Source: JADCRZ01 sp031399065 (GTDB lineage Bacteria > Bacteroidota > Bacteroidia > Chitinophagales > Chitinophagaceae). Taken from it: 64,000 nt of DNA. Position 1 is the stretch's first letter. Each line of letters begins with the position of its first letter. The translations under genes and the position numbers were made by a program. Of this stretch, positions 54,435-61,504 are shown piece by piece. The notes beneath the pieces were generated by a model, which ran no database searches, was not told the origin of the DNA, and saw only the letters and a program-made list of their open reading frames with translations. The stretch is from positions 9,056 through 73,055 of the forward strand of contig JANNOM010000027.1 of NCBI GenBank assembly GCA_031399065.1, read 5' to 3'.

Positions 54435-54746
54435 ATGATTTCGGTAATTGTAACTTATCAAGTAAAGCCAGAATTTATTGACCAAAACAAACAGAATATT
54501 CAACGATTCCTAAAAGACTTCAAAGAGCTCGGCACATCGGACTTTCAATATAGTGTTTACACAAAAGAGGATAATGTTACTTTTGTTCATCATTCAGTTT
54601 ATAAAGATGAAAAAGTTCAAACGGAAATTTTGCACGTACCTTCATTTCTTGAATTTCAAAGGATACGAGATGAAAGTGGGCTGAACGGAACTCATAAAGC
54701 AGAGGTTTTGAAAGTTGTAGGTTCAACAAATGAGAAACTTGTTTGA
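54435..54746 (+). CDS. antibiotic biosynthesis monooxygenase-like (ABM) protein
   Basis: 103 residues with the dimeric alpha-beta barrel pattern of ABM/Dabb proteins: ISVIVTYQVKPEFIDQNKQN (2-21), SDFQYSVYTKEDNVTFVHHS (35-54), and the C-terminal half EILHVPSFLEFQRIRDESG. Family members are quinol monooxygenases or heme-related proteins; this one has no defined substrate. The gene is small and single, and its stop is followed by the palindromic GCTAAC element at 54786, consistent with a cassette-like unit. Confidence 0.75.
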   Translation: MISVIVTYQVKPEFIDQNKQNIQRFLKDFKELGTSDFQYSVYTKEDNVTFVHHSVYKDEKVQTEILHVPSFLEFQRIRDESGLNGTHKAEVLKVVGSTNEKLV

Positions 54747-54785
54747 CAAATACTAGCGGCTAATAGTGACTAGAGGAACAACGAA

Positions 54786-54920
54786 CCGCTAACATCGGCT
54801 TGGCAAAAGACAGGCTGACGCGCTTCGTAGAAACATTTATTTCGAGACAAACATTTGTGCTTCGTATGAACTTTAGTGCTAAAAGTCCTTCACTTCGCCG
54901 ATTTGTAACCGTTATGTGCA
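54786..54920 (+). repeat. GCTAAC-type repeat, full palindromic copy
   Basis: The left end CCGCTAACATCGGCTTGGCA (54786-54805) pairs imperfectly with the right end GCCGATTTGTAACCGTTATG (about 54897-54916); the core TCGGC/GCCGA pairs exactly. The loop is about 90 bp. Such a length and shape match large attC or VCR-type sites. It follows the ABM gene by 39 bp. Confidence 0.55.
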
Positions 54921-54967
54921 AGCAAACCGTATACGCACCCTCAAATCATTCACGCTTCTCAAAGTTG

Positions 54968-55366
54968 TCAATGCAATAATGACTTTGAGACCGCATAGCT
55001 ATCTTCTAGTAAAGTGTATTTGGTAATTTTGCCTCCCTTGACAATAAAATGTATGGAGAAAACAGAATTTACAATGTTGTTTGTTTCTAGCATCTTTGTG
55101 CTAAACGAACCTAAAAGGGCAACATCGGATTCGTCAATAAAAATTTTACTCATTTCGGCAGACACAGGTTCAGTCGCAGCCCATATTGTAATAAAAAAAT
55201 CTCGTGCTTCCGACTTAGTACTCCTCTTGCCCAACCACTTTATATCAGTTGTATTCCCGGGTATCAGCCACTCGATCTGGTCATCAAATAAATTGACAAG
55301 CTTTTCTAAATTTCTTTTCTGCAAATGACTAAGAAAGTTCTCTACTACTGTTCTTGTACTGTCCAT
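54968..55366 (-). CDS. SnoaL-like (NTF2 fold) protein
   Basis: 132 residues from the ATG at 55364-55366; a longer frame would add 58 residues without family character. NTF2/SnoaL pattern: STRTVVENFLSHLQKRNLEK (3-22, the first helix), LVNLFDDQIEWLIPGNT (about 23-39), the KRSTKSEARDFFITIWAATE region, and strands VFSIHFIVKGGKITKYTLLE (about 103-122). The family covers isomerases, cyclases and many uncharacterised small-molecule enzymes. It is preceded, 2 bp away, by a membrane protein gene on the same strand, so both form one transcript opposite an AraC regulator. Confidence 0.78.
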   Translation of the reverse strand: MDSTRTVVENFLSHLQKRNLEKLVNLFDDQIEWLIPGNTTDIKWLGKRSTKSEARDFFITIWAATEPVSAEMSKIFIDESDVALLGSFSTKMLETNNIVNSVFSIHFIVKGGKITKYTLLEDSYAVSKSLLH

Positions 55367-55368
55367 AA

Positions 55369-55737
55369 TTAAGCAATTTTTAGATTTCTTGTTTGTAAGT
55401 AAGCCATTAAACCTACCCACCCACCAATGGCGAGTATGATTATAGAACCAACCGTGCTTATTAATGAAAATAATGCTACAACTGTTATAATACTGGCCAT
55501 AACCCAGGTTATATCTATACCAATAATGAACCTGATCCAACCTTTACGAATAGGGCTTTGATGTGCAGCTACAATAACAAACAAGGAAAACAGAATCAAA
55601 AAAATACCAACTTCCACAAACGGAATAATTTTATTTACCTTGAAAAGGTTTGCAAATAATGCTGGCATCGCTACAAGTAAGAGTCCTGTAGCTCCAGAAC
55701 TGACAGCATTTATCATTAATACATTTTTTAGTGTCAT
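55369..55737 (-). CDS. four-TM membrane protein in a unit with the SnoaL-like gene
   Basis: 122 residues with four hydrophobic segments (about 5-25 LMINAVSSGATGLLLVAMPA, 37-58, 67-90 and 93-112). It resembles small membrane proteins of the DoxX or SPW type without a secure family assignment. It is the first gene of a two-gene unit (2 bp to the SnoaL-like gene). Upstream, the minus strand contains TACCTTTG, an exact -7 element (55758-55765). The AraC regulator is divergently transcribed from the same region. Confidence 0.65.
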   Translation of the reverse strand: MTLKNVLMINAVSSGATGLLLVAMPALFANLFKVNKIIPFVEVGIFLILFSLFVIVAAHQSPIRKGWIRFIIGIDITWVMASIITVVALFSLISTVGSIIILAIGGWVGLMAYLQTRNLKIA

Positions 55738-55757
55738 AATTTTGATTTTAGTTTCGA

Positions 55758-55765
55758 CAAAGGTA
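55758..55765 (-). promoter_or_regulatory. -7 promoter element for the membrane protein/SnoaL unit
   Basis: On the minus strand TACCTTTG matches the TAnnTTTG consensus exactly, about 20 bp upstream of the start codon. No good TTTG -33 element is seen at 19-21 bp, so activation may be needed. Confidence 0.45.
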
Positions 55766-55829
55766 TTTTTTGTTCAAGATCCGATTGTTATCATCACACG
55801 ACATATCATTGACATTTCACGCCAATCCG

Positions 55830-55861
55830 TTGTAAAGTAGTGCTGAGAATATATACTTTTG
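55830..55861 (+). promoter_or_regulatory. promoter of the AraC-type regulator
   Basis: TTG at 55830-55832 and TACTTTTG at 55854-55861, separated by 21 bp, fit the Bacteroidota promoter. The element lies 4 bp from the start codon, so the transcript would be leaderless or nearly so, or the translation start lies downstream. Confidence 0.4.
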
Positions 55862-55865
55862 TCAA

Positions 55866-56873
55866 ATGAATTATAGACAAACATTTTTGCAAGCATTGCT
55901 AGTATTTTGTGAAGAAAGAAATATTGATTCTTATAAAATTGCATCACTATCAGGGATTTCTCTTCATTCATTAAATAACACCACAACATTCGAGATAGAA
56001 AACTGGGAATTAGAAAATATTTGGAAAAATATTGTTATACTTTCTGGAGATGAGTTAGCAGGTCTACATTTTGGAGCCACAATGCAGGTTGCAGCTTTAA
56101 ATGTGGTTGGTCAGGTTATCCAAACAAGTGCTACTGTACAAAATGCCTTGCAGCAAGTATGTTCGCTTATTTATTTACTTACTGATTTTTATACGATGAA
56201 GGTGGAAGAAAAGCCAAAGACATTTACTATTAATTTTCAGAAAAAAACTGGTTTTGATACTTTTTCAACGTCGGCTAATCAAATGGGAGATTTTTTAATT
56301 GCCTTTACGCTTTATGAACTGAAAGGGTTGTTACTAAAAAATCCCAAACCAATAGAAGCCGGCTTACCCACATATAAAAGAGCGTTTGACAAAGAATATG
56401 AAAACATTTTAAAATGCACGGCAAGGAAAAGCAAGCATTATTTTATAGAGTTCGATAAAGAATATCTGCAATCAAAAATCATTACAGCCAATTATGAAAT
56501 TCAAAATTTACTGATAACCAGAATAAACAAACTACAACAATCAAATTCTTTGAATGGTGACTTTTCAAAAAAAATATTCAATTTTCTGATTGCAAATTAT
56601 TATTTGAATTCGTTTTCTATTGATACCGTAGCAGGAAACTTCAATTTGAGTGTACGAACATTGCAGCGAAAACTTAAGGCAGAAGGGATTTCCTATCTTC
56701 AGATAGTAGAAGAAGTAAGAAAGTTTTTAGCTATAAATTACATACAAAATAGCTCATCACCCATAAAGGAAATTTCATCTATACTGGGTTACTCAGAGCC
56801 AAGTGGTTTTGTGAGAGCATTTAAAAAATGGACAGCAAAAACTCCATTTGATTATCGTAAGCAGAATAATTAG
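55866..56873 (+). CDS. AraC family transcriptional regulator
   Basis: 335 residues. The N-terminal two thirds match the Arabinose_bd-like domain of OruR/VirF-like regulators (LNVVGQVIQTSATVQNALQQ, about 76-95), followed by a C-terminal AraC HTH pair: LSVRTLQRKLKAEGISYLQI (about 260-279) and ISSILGYSEPSGFVRAFKKW (about 300-319), ending FDYRKQNN. It is divergent from the membrane protein/SnoaL pair and probably regulates it. The inducer is unknown. Confidence 0.9.
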   Translation: MNYRQTFLQALLVFCEERNIDSYKIASLSGISLHSLNNTTTFEIENWELENIWKNIVILSGDELAGLHFGATMQVAALNVVGQVIQTSATVQNALQQVCSLIYLLTDFYTMKVEEKPKTFTINFQKKTGFDTFSTSANQMGDFLIAFTLYELKGLLLKNPKPIEAGLPTYKRAFDKEYENILKCTARKSKHYFIEFDKEYLQSKIITANYEIQNLLITRINKLQQSNSLNGDFSKKIFNFLIANYYLNSFSIDTVAGNFNLSVRTLQRKLKAEGISYLQIVEEVRKFLAINYIQNSSSPIKEISSILGYSEPSGFVRAFKKWTAKTPFDYRKQNN

Positions 56874-57183
56874 TTTACGACTTGCCTGCACACGACATTG
56901 TGTTTGGATTTGATTAAGTTTTACAATGCTGTTGAAAAGATGCGAGGATTAGTACTACCCGTATTAGTCTTTACATGGCTCTGCTGCAAAAATGGAATTC
57001 AAGTGGTGGAAAGAAGGCAATGAAAGTGAAACTGATTTAATGAAGTTAGGCTGTCCCATATTTTCAAATATGGGACAGCCTTTTTAATTTTTACTATTTA
57101 TCCCAATTAATGCATATTAATTTAATAATGCAGGCTTAATGTTAAGGAAATGCTTTTGTGTTAGCTTTAATGAAATTTTATAT
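56874..57183. other. intergenic region ending with a terminator
   Basis: 310 bp between the AraC gene and the T9SS gene. It contains a short ATG-initiated stretch near 56991 (MEFKWWKEGNESETDL) without a recognised relative, and the terminator at 57048-57081. No other feature was seen. Confidence 0.35.
57048..57086 (+). terminator. strong rho-independent terminator
   Basis: Perfect 15-bp stem AGGCTGTCCCATATT (57048-57062) and AATATGGGACAGCCT (57067-57081) with a four-base loop and a T-run. It closes the AraC transcript or a short transcript from 56.99 kb. Confidence 0.8.
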
Positions 57184-58668
57184 ATGAAACCTCTATACCC
57201 CTGTTTGTTCACCTTATTTTTCTTCTTCTCTCATACTGGTCGTGCGCAAAACGACCCGCAGTTTCAATTTACATGGAGTCGCGATATAGGATCTCCGACT
57301 CTTCTAAATAATACAGACCAACCCTATATCAAGACTTCTGATTCAGCCATCGTATTCTTCACAATTTCGGGAACTTACGATGATCTCCAACTCTATTTCA
57401 ATAAGATTGACCTTAACGGACAGGTTCAGATTTATAAAAAAACATTGCCTTTTAAAACTACAGGCAATTACTACTTTCAATTGTTTCCAATAGCAGATGG
57501 CGGAGTTATACTGGTAAAATATATTCGCCTTGGGCGATCCGTACAATTCTACCGGCTAGATGCAAACGGCAACCTCGTGGTGTCGAAAGATTTGAGTCCC
57601 ACACAAGGTAATTATGGATTTGCTCTTTCCCAACATGCGAAAAACGGAATTACATTCATAGTTTTCAACCGTTACGATGCCCGTTTCCTCAGCGTGCTGG
57701 GATCACGTATATTGGCAATTGCTACTTCTGGTACTATTGTTACTACATCAGACCTCAATGATGTTTCTTTCATCAATCTTTTTCCTCCAGATGACAGTAC
57801 TATTCTTTCTATAGAGTCGATCAATAACTATCAGCAGTATTTCGTGCGACGTTCTCTTTCAGATGGGTCGATAATAAAAACGGCTGAAGTTCCTTATGGG
57901 CGCCCCGGTAATTATCCTTCCATACTCAGTAATGTGATCTTCAACTCCACTACTAACCAATTTCATTACCTGGCACAAGACACTGCCCAGGCCCAGCCCG
58001 GCGCTTTCAATATCAATGCCCTTAGCTTTGATAGCGGCTTCAACCAGATCAGAACCACCAACTACACAAATGTGGCTGTTTCAAGCCAATTCGGAACTGC
58101 CCCGTCTTTAGTACTTACAGCAGATGTAAATGGGGGCTGGTACGCCAACCTTCGCCCTCTTTTCTATAATAATTTCATACTGGCAAAGGCAGACACTACA
58201 GACCAGATTAATTGGGCATACGGGTCCGCAGACAAATCGCTGGCCGATTCCTGGCGGAAGATCATCCCCCTTCCAGGAAATGAGTTCATCGCCGGCTTGT
58301 ATAATAAGGTGATACGTGTAAAAGTCATCGATTCCTCAGCAATTTTTGCTGGATCGAGGAGCGATCTTTCAATCTTGTCATCATTTAAAAAGCAGGACGA
58401 ATCCATTTTGGAAAGCAGTTCTTCCAGATTAGATATTCGTTATAACAATCCTTCTGCCAATGTTTTCAGACTCCGTTTTAGCACTTATTCTACAGAAAGA
58501 ATTCATCTTCAATTAACAGACGTCAACGGCCGGATCATTGAACAAGGAATAAGCGTTTCCGGTCAAACAAATCAGGTAGAAGTGGGCGGTAGGCTTAGGG
58601 CAGGGATGTACTTCGCAATTATAACGCAGGGAAAGGAACGAAAAGTTATAAAACTAGTAAAGTTGTAA
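57184..58668 (+). CDS. T9SS type A sorting-domain protein
   Basis: 494 residues from the ATG at 57184; an upstream ATG at 57139 adds 15 residues without a signal character. Signal peptide (LYPCLFTLFFFFSHTGRAQN). The middle part (about 25-410) is a beta-rich region with recurrent LDANGNL and LNGQVQIY segments, perhaps a propeller. The end is a T9SS type A sorting domain (about 415-494): FRLRFSTYSTERIHLQLTDV, GRIIEQGISVSGQTNQVEVG, then GMYFAIITQGKERKVIKLVKL (last 21 residues). It is a secreted surface protein without a recognised catalytic domain. It directly precedes the recombinase debris. Confidence 0.8.
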   Translation: MKPLYPCLFTLFFFFSHTGRAQNDPQFQFTWSRDIGSPTLLNNTDQPYIKTSDSAIVFFTISGTYDDLQLYFNKIDLNGQVQIYKKTLPFKTTGNYYFQLFPIADGGVILVKYIRLGRSVQFYRLDANGNLVVSKDLSPTQGNYGFALSQHAKNGITFIVFNRYDARFLSVLGSRILAIATSGTIVTTSDLNDVSFINLFPPDDSTILSIESINNYQQYFVRRSLSDGSIIKTAEVPYGRPGNYPSILSNVIFNSTTNQFHYLAQDTAQAQPGAFNINALSFDSGFNQIRTTNYTNVAVSSQFGTAPSLVLTADVNGGWYANLRPLFYNNFILAKADTTDQINWAYGSADKSLADSWRKIIPLPGNEFIAGLYNKVIRVKVIDSSAIFAGSRSDLSILSSFKKQDESILESSSSRLDIRYNNPSANVFRLRFSTYSTERIHLQLTDVNGRIIEQGISVSGQTNQVEVGGRLRAGMYFAIITQGKERKVIKLVKL

Positions 58669-58705
58669 ATAAAGCCATCTTGGTGATAGGGTAACCATAA
58701 TTATC

Positions 58706-58782
58706 TCGTTCGCCTCTCTAAGGTATCTGGAAGGTATCTGGTTAGACTGTGGTCGAACGAGAGACTTTAGAGAAGCGAACGA
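58706..58782. repeat. 18-bp inverted repeat next to recombinase remnants
   Basis: TCGTTCGCCTCTCTAAGG (58706-58723) and CTTTAGAGAAGCGAACGA (58765-58782) are complementary at 16 of 18 positions with a 41-bp spacer that contains two adjacent copies of GGTATCTGG. It lies just after the T9SS gene and just before a serine recombinase fragment, and could be a crossover site. Confidence 0.5.
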
Positions 58783-58808
58783 AGAGTGATGTCTATGGTG
58801 ATGCTTAG

Positions 58809-59066
58809 ATGATGATACACCGGCTGAACAAGTTGGGCGTAGAAACGCAAGCACTTGAGCAGCCTATTGACCTGAACATCCCGGAAAACAAAATTATGCT
58901 GGCTTTTTACCTGTCCGCCCCGGAAGTGGGGAACGACCGCCGTTCCCTTAACGTGACCGCCGGTATGTGCAGGGCCATATAAGAAGGAAGGCATGTGACT
59001 ATAGCTCCCAGGGGATATAAGAATACCCGAAACAAGGTGAATAAACCGGTTATTGTTGGCCACTGA
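58809..59066 (+). pseudogene. serine recombinase (resolvase family) fragment with internal stop
   Basis: The frame reads HRLNKLGVETQALEQPIDLN, then PENKIMLAFYLSAPEVGNDR, RSLNVTAGMCRAI, a TAA at 58980, and EGRHVTIAPRGYKNTRNKVN up to TGA at 59064. This matches the end of the catalytic domain and the linker of large site-specific serine recombinases of Bacteroidota (LGIEPQAIEQPLDLSxPENKLMLAxYLxxPEVENDRRALN). The catalytic Ser domain and the C-terminal DNA-binding part are missing. Confidence 0.7.
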
Positions 59067-59158
59067 CCTGGAGGACATTGTTATTGCCGGGGGTGTTTTC
59101 TGTTCTTATCTACGGCATCGTGAATTGGTGGAAGCGACTCTTCAAAAAATGAGACGAT

Positions 59159-59368
59159 ATGAGCCGTAAACGCCTGGGTTCCGCGTACTGGGCGGTCCCG
59201 GTGCGTCTTCGCCTGAGGCACGGCATTGACGTCGTTTTTATTCAAAAACTTTTAGGGCACAATGATCTAAAAACAACCCTTCGTTACCTGCATGTGACCA
59301 ATAAGGACACGCTCAATATTGTAAGTCCGCTAGAGATATTAAGGATTTTTTATAGGAAATTAGAATAA
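59159..59368 (+). pseudogene. C-terminal fragment of a tyrosine recombinase
   Basis: HGIDVVFIQKLLGHNDLKTT, then LRYLHVTNKDTLNIVSPLE, is the C-terminal catalytic motif region of tyrosine recombinases (LLGHxxxxTTxRYxHV with catalytic His and Tyr). Upstream the Arg/His motif region is compressed, with RLRLRHGIDV where a full gene would read LRHSxATHLLExGIDV, indicating a deletion. The core-binding domain is absent. Confidence 0.7.
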
Positions 59369-59380
59369 CGGAGTTGTATT

Positions 59381-59500
59381 TCGCAAGTTTTCCAAGCGTT
59401 AAAAATTGTGCAAAACCTTTATATTTCGCTGAAAATCAATGCGGATATTTTTTGAGAGAAAAACGACTACATTCGTATATACGACAATACGCACGTTAGC
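59381..59500 (+). repeat. 120-bp direct repeat, copy 1
   Basis: Starts TCGCAAGTTTTCCAAGCGTT and ends ACGCACGTTAGC. It matches 61328-61447 at 112 of 120 positions in the same orientation. Copy 1 follows the tyrosine recombinase fragment and precedes the VOC gene by 62 bp. The end continues into GGTAAGCG, giving GTTAGCGG, the complement of the CCGCTAAC opening of the cassette-type repeats. Confidence 0.75.
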
Positions 59501-59562
59501 GGTAAGCGTAGAAAAACGACAATCTTCAACAAAACGAAAATTAACAAATAGAAAGAAATATT

Positions 59563-59928
59563 ATGTTAGGACTTAGAACAACAATTTACAAAGTTTCAGA
59601 CATTCAAAAAGCGACTGAATGGTATTCAAACGCATTTGAAACTAATCCTTATTACAACGAACCCTATTATGTTGGTTTCAACATTAAAGGTTACGAACTT
59701 GGACTTCAACCAGAAGATAACCCAACTTTTGATAAAGTTGAAAGTGTAGTTTCTTATTGGGGAGTAGAAAACATTCAAGCAACTTTTGACCGACTAATTG
59801 AATTAGGAGCGACCGAAAATGAAAAACCATATAGCGTTGGTGGAGATTTAATGACAGCGACTGTTAAAGACCCATTTGGAAATGTAATAGGCTTGATTTA
59901 CAATCCTCACTTTCAACTAAAAAACTAA
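59563..59928 (+). CDS. VOC family (glyoxalase-like) protein
   Basis: 121 residues, a two-module VOC fold: LGLRTTIYKVSDIQKATEWY (2-21), YVGFNIKGYELGLQPEDN (about 37-54), VSYWGVENIQATFDRLIELG (about 64-83) and the C-terminal TATVKDPFGNVIGLIYNPHF. Potential metal positions (Glu/His) are partly visible. It is first of a three-gene module (VOC, TfoX-like, HhH) with gaps of 3 and 32 bp, a likely operon. The function is unknown. Confidence 0.85.
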   Translation: MLGLRTTIYKVSDIQKATEWYSNAFETNPYYNEPYYVGFNIKGYELGLQPEDNPTFDKVESVVSYWGVENIQATFDRLIELGATENEKPYSVGGDLMTATVKDPFGNVIGLIYNPHFQLKN

Positions 59929-59931
59929 CTA

Positions 59932-60255
59932 ATGGCGTCCGAAATAAACTTTGTAGATTTTGTATTAGATCAAATCAAAAAGTCAGGAGAAATAACTGCT
60001 AAAAAGATGTTTGGTGAATACGGCATTTATTCAGACGGAAAACTATTTGGGCTAATATGTGATAATAAACTATCTATCAAGCCAACAAATTCAGGGCGTA
60101 CGTTTATAGGAAATGTTGTTGAAGCACCGCCATACGAAGGAGCAAAGCCGAGTTTTTTAATAGAAGACAAAATTGAAGACAGCGAATGGTTAAGTGAATT
60201 AGTTAGAATATCACTGAATGAATTACCAGCACCAAAACCGAAAAAGAAAAAATGA
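59932..60255 (+). CDS. TfoX N-terminal domain protein
   Basis: 107 residues matching the TfoX_N family: FVDFVLDQIKKSGEITAKKM (6-25), FGEYGIYSDGKLFGLICDNK (about 26-45), then a segment around APPYEGAKPSFLIEDKIEDS, ending in Lys-rich PAPKPKKKK. Full TfoX regulates natural competence in gamma-proteobacteria, but stand-alone N-domain proteins are common in accessory DNA with unknown role. It starts 3 bp after the VOC gene and is followed 32 bp later by the HhH gene. Confidence 0.85.
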   Translation: MASEINFVDFVLDQIKKSGEITAKKMFGEYGIYSDGKLFGLICDNKLSIKPTNSGRTFIGNVVEAPPYEGAKPSFLIEDKIEDSEWLSELVRISLNELPAPKPKKKK

Positions 60256-60287
60256 CAACAAAGGCTATTTGCTGACTTTTACTGAAG

Positions 60288-60782
60288 ATGAAAAGTAAGA
60301 CAAACATAAAACTACCACTGACAGACGTTGAAAAAGCAAATTTGAGAAAGAACAAAATCAAAATTGCAGGCATTCTTGACTTTGCAACAGACGAACTAGA
60401 AGTATTGCTTAACACTACAACCGAACGAGCAAAAGAAATTTATGCGTTAGCAGAATTTCAAACTGTTCCGTCAATCGGAATAAAATTTGCCGAAGACCTT
60501 GTGTTTTTAGGTTACCATTCGCTAAACGAACTAAAAAACAAAAACGGTGCAAAACTGACAGATGAATACGAACTAAAAAAAGGATATTGGACAGACCCTT
60601 GCGTTGAAGACCAGTTCAGATTAGTAGTAAACTTTGCAAACACACACGACACGAAAAAAACGTGGTGGGACTTTACGGAAGAACGAAAAAAGTTTCGTGC
60701 TGAAAACGGCTATCCAAAAAGCAGACCTCAAAAATCATGGGTTGAAATATTAGGATATGTACAGAAAGACAAAAACGCCTAA
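60288..60782 (+). CDS. helix-hairpin-helix (Cdd1/pathogenicity-locus-type) protein
   Basis: 164 residues. The N-terminal half has the HhH pattern: KIAGILDFATDELEVLLNTT (about 24-43) and TVPSIGIKFAEDLVFLGYHS (about 57-76), where IGxxxAxxLxxLG is the hairpin. The C-terminal part, KKGYWTDPCVEDQFRLVVNF (about 98-117) and a W-rich end, fits the Pathogenicity locus (Cdd1) family. HhH motifs bind DNA backbones; the role is unknown. Its stop codon TAA lies within GCCTAAC, overlapping the repeat that follows. Confidence 0.82.
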   Translation: MKSKTNIKLPLTDVEKANLRKNKIKIAGILDFATDELEVLLNTTTERAKEIYALAEFQTVPSIGIKFAEDLVFLGYHSLNELKNKNGAKLTDEYELKKGYWTDPCVEDQFRLVVNFANTHDTKKTWWDFTEERKKFRAENGYPKSRPQKSWVEILGYVQKDKNA

Positions 60783-60830
60783 CAGCTAACACGGGTTTTG
60801 CGTCAGGCGGGGTGACGTGCAAACTTGGAG
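60783..60830 (+). repeat. GCTAAC-type repeat after the HhH gene
   Basis: CAGCTAACACGGGTTTTGCG begins 1 bp after the stop codon; the next bases are TCAGGCGGGGTGACGTGC. It is the left part of the palindromic type seen at 54786. The right arm is replaced by recombinase-related DNA, so the element is truncated. Confidence 0.5.
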
Positions 60831-60990
60831 CTTTGTGCTCTAATGTTCCGGAATCTTCACCCAATAACAAATTAATACATAGCCATTCGCTGAACAATTC
60901 CCGGATTAAGACCTCAATAAATGGTACAACACCCAGCCAACAGGTGAATCTGCATGTCATCCCTACGTTGCAACAACATTTAAGCTTAAA

Positions 60991-61327
60991 AGTTACAGCC
61001 AGTCAACTTTGAGTGAGATTACTAATCTCGAGAAACAGGACATAGATACTAACCGGAAACTTTTATTTATCAGACGGGCTAAAGGAAAAAAAGACAGGAT
61101 GGTAGGTCTTAGTCCGGTGATGATTACTATATTAAATGAATATGTTGAAATCTATAAGCCGCAAAAGTATTTGTTTGAAGGGCAGGACAGAACAATACAC
61201 TATAGCATTAGAAGGCTGGAATTAATTATCCAAGCCGCAAAAGCAAAATCCGGTATCACAGAAAGCGGGGGTACGCACATGTTAAGGCATAGTTTTACCA
61301 CTCATCTACTTGACAAAGGAACCGATG
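60991..61327 (+). pseudogene. tyrosine recombinase fragment cut within the catalytic domain
   Basis: Coding sequence LSEITNLEKQDIDTNRKLLF, IRRAKGKKDRMVGLSPVM and GTHMLRHSFTTHLLDKGTDV carries the first catalytic Arg region, Lys in the beta-hairpin and the HxLRH motif. Exactly after GTDV it passes into the 120-bp repeat (copy 2), so the LLGHxxxxTTxxYxH part is missing. Homologous C-terminal sequence is found at 59159-59368, upstream. The start is also missing. Confidence 0.75.
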
Positions 61328-61447
61328 TCGCAAGTTTTCTAAGCGTTAAAAATTGTGCAAAACCTCTATATTTCAATGAAAATCAATGCGGATGTTTTTT
61401 GACAGAAAAACGACTACATTCGTATAAACGACAATACGCACGTTGGC
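61328..61447 (+). repeat. 120-bp direct repeat, copy 2
   Basis: Same orientation as copy 1 at 59381-59500, with 8 substitutions and no indels. It replaces the 3' end of the tyrosine recombinase. The pair brackets 1.8 kb with the VOC, TfoX-like and HhH genes. Confidence 0.75.
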
Positions 61448-61504
61448 TGCAACCTTTCAAAATCCATAACCCTGTAAAATACTCAAGTGACTAAATTCTA
61501 TTTA

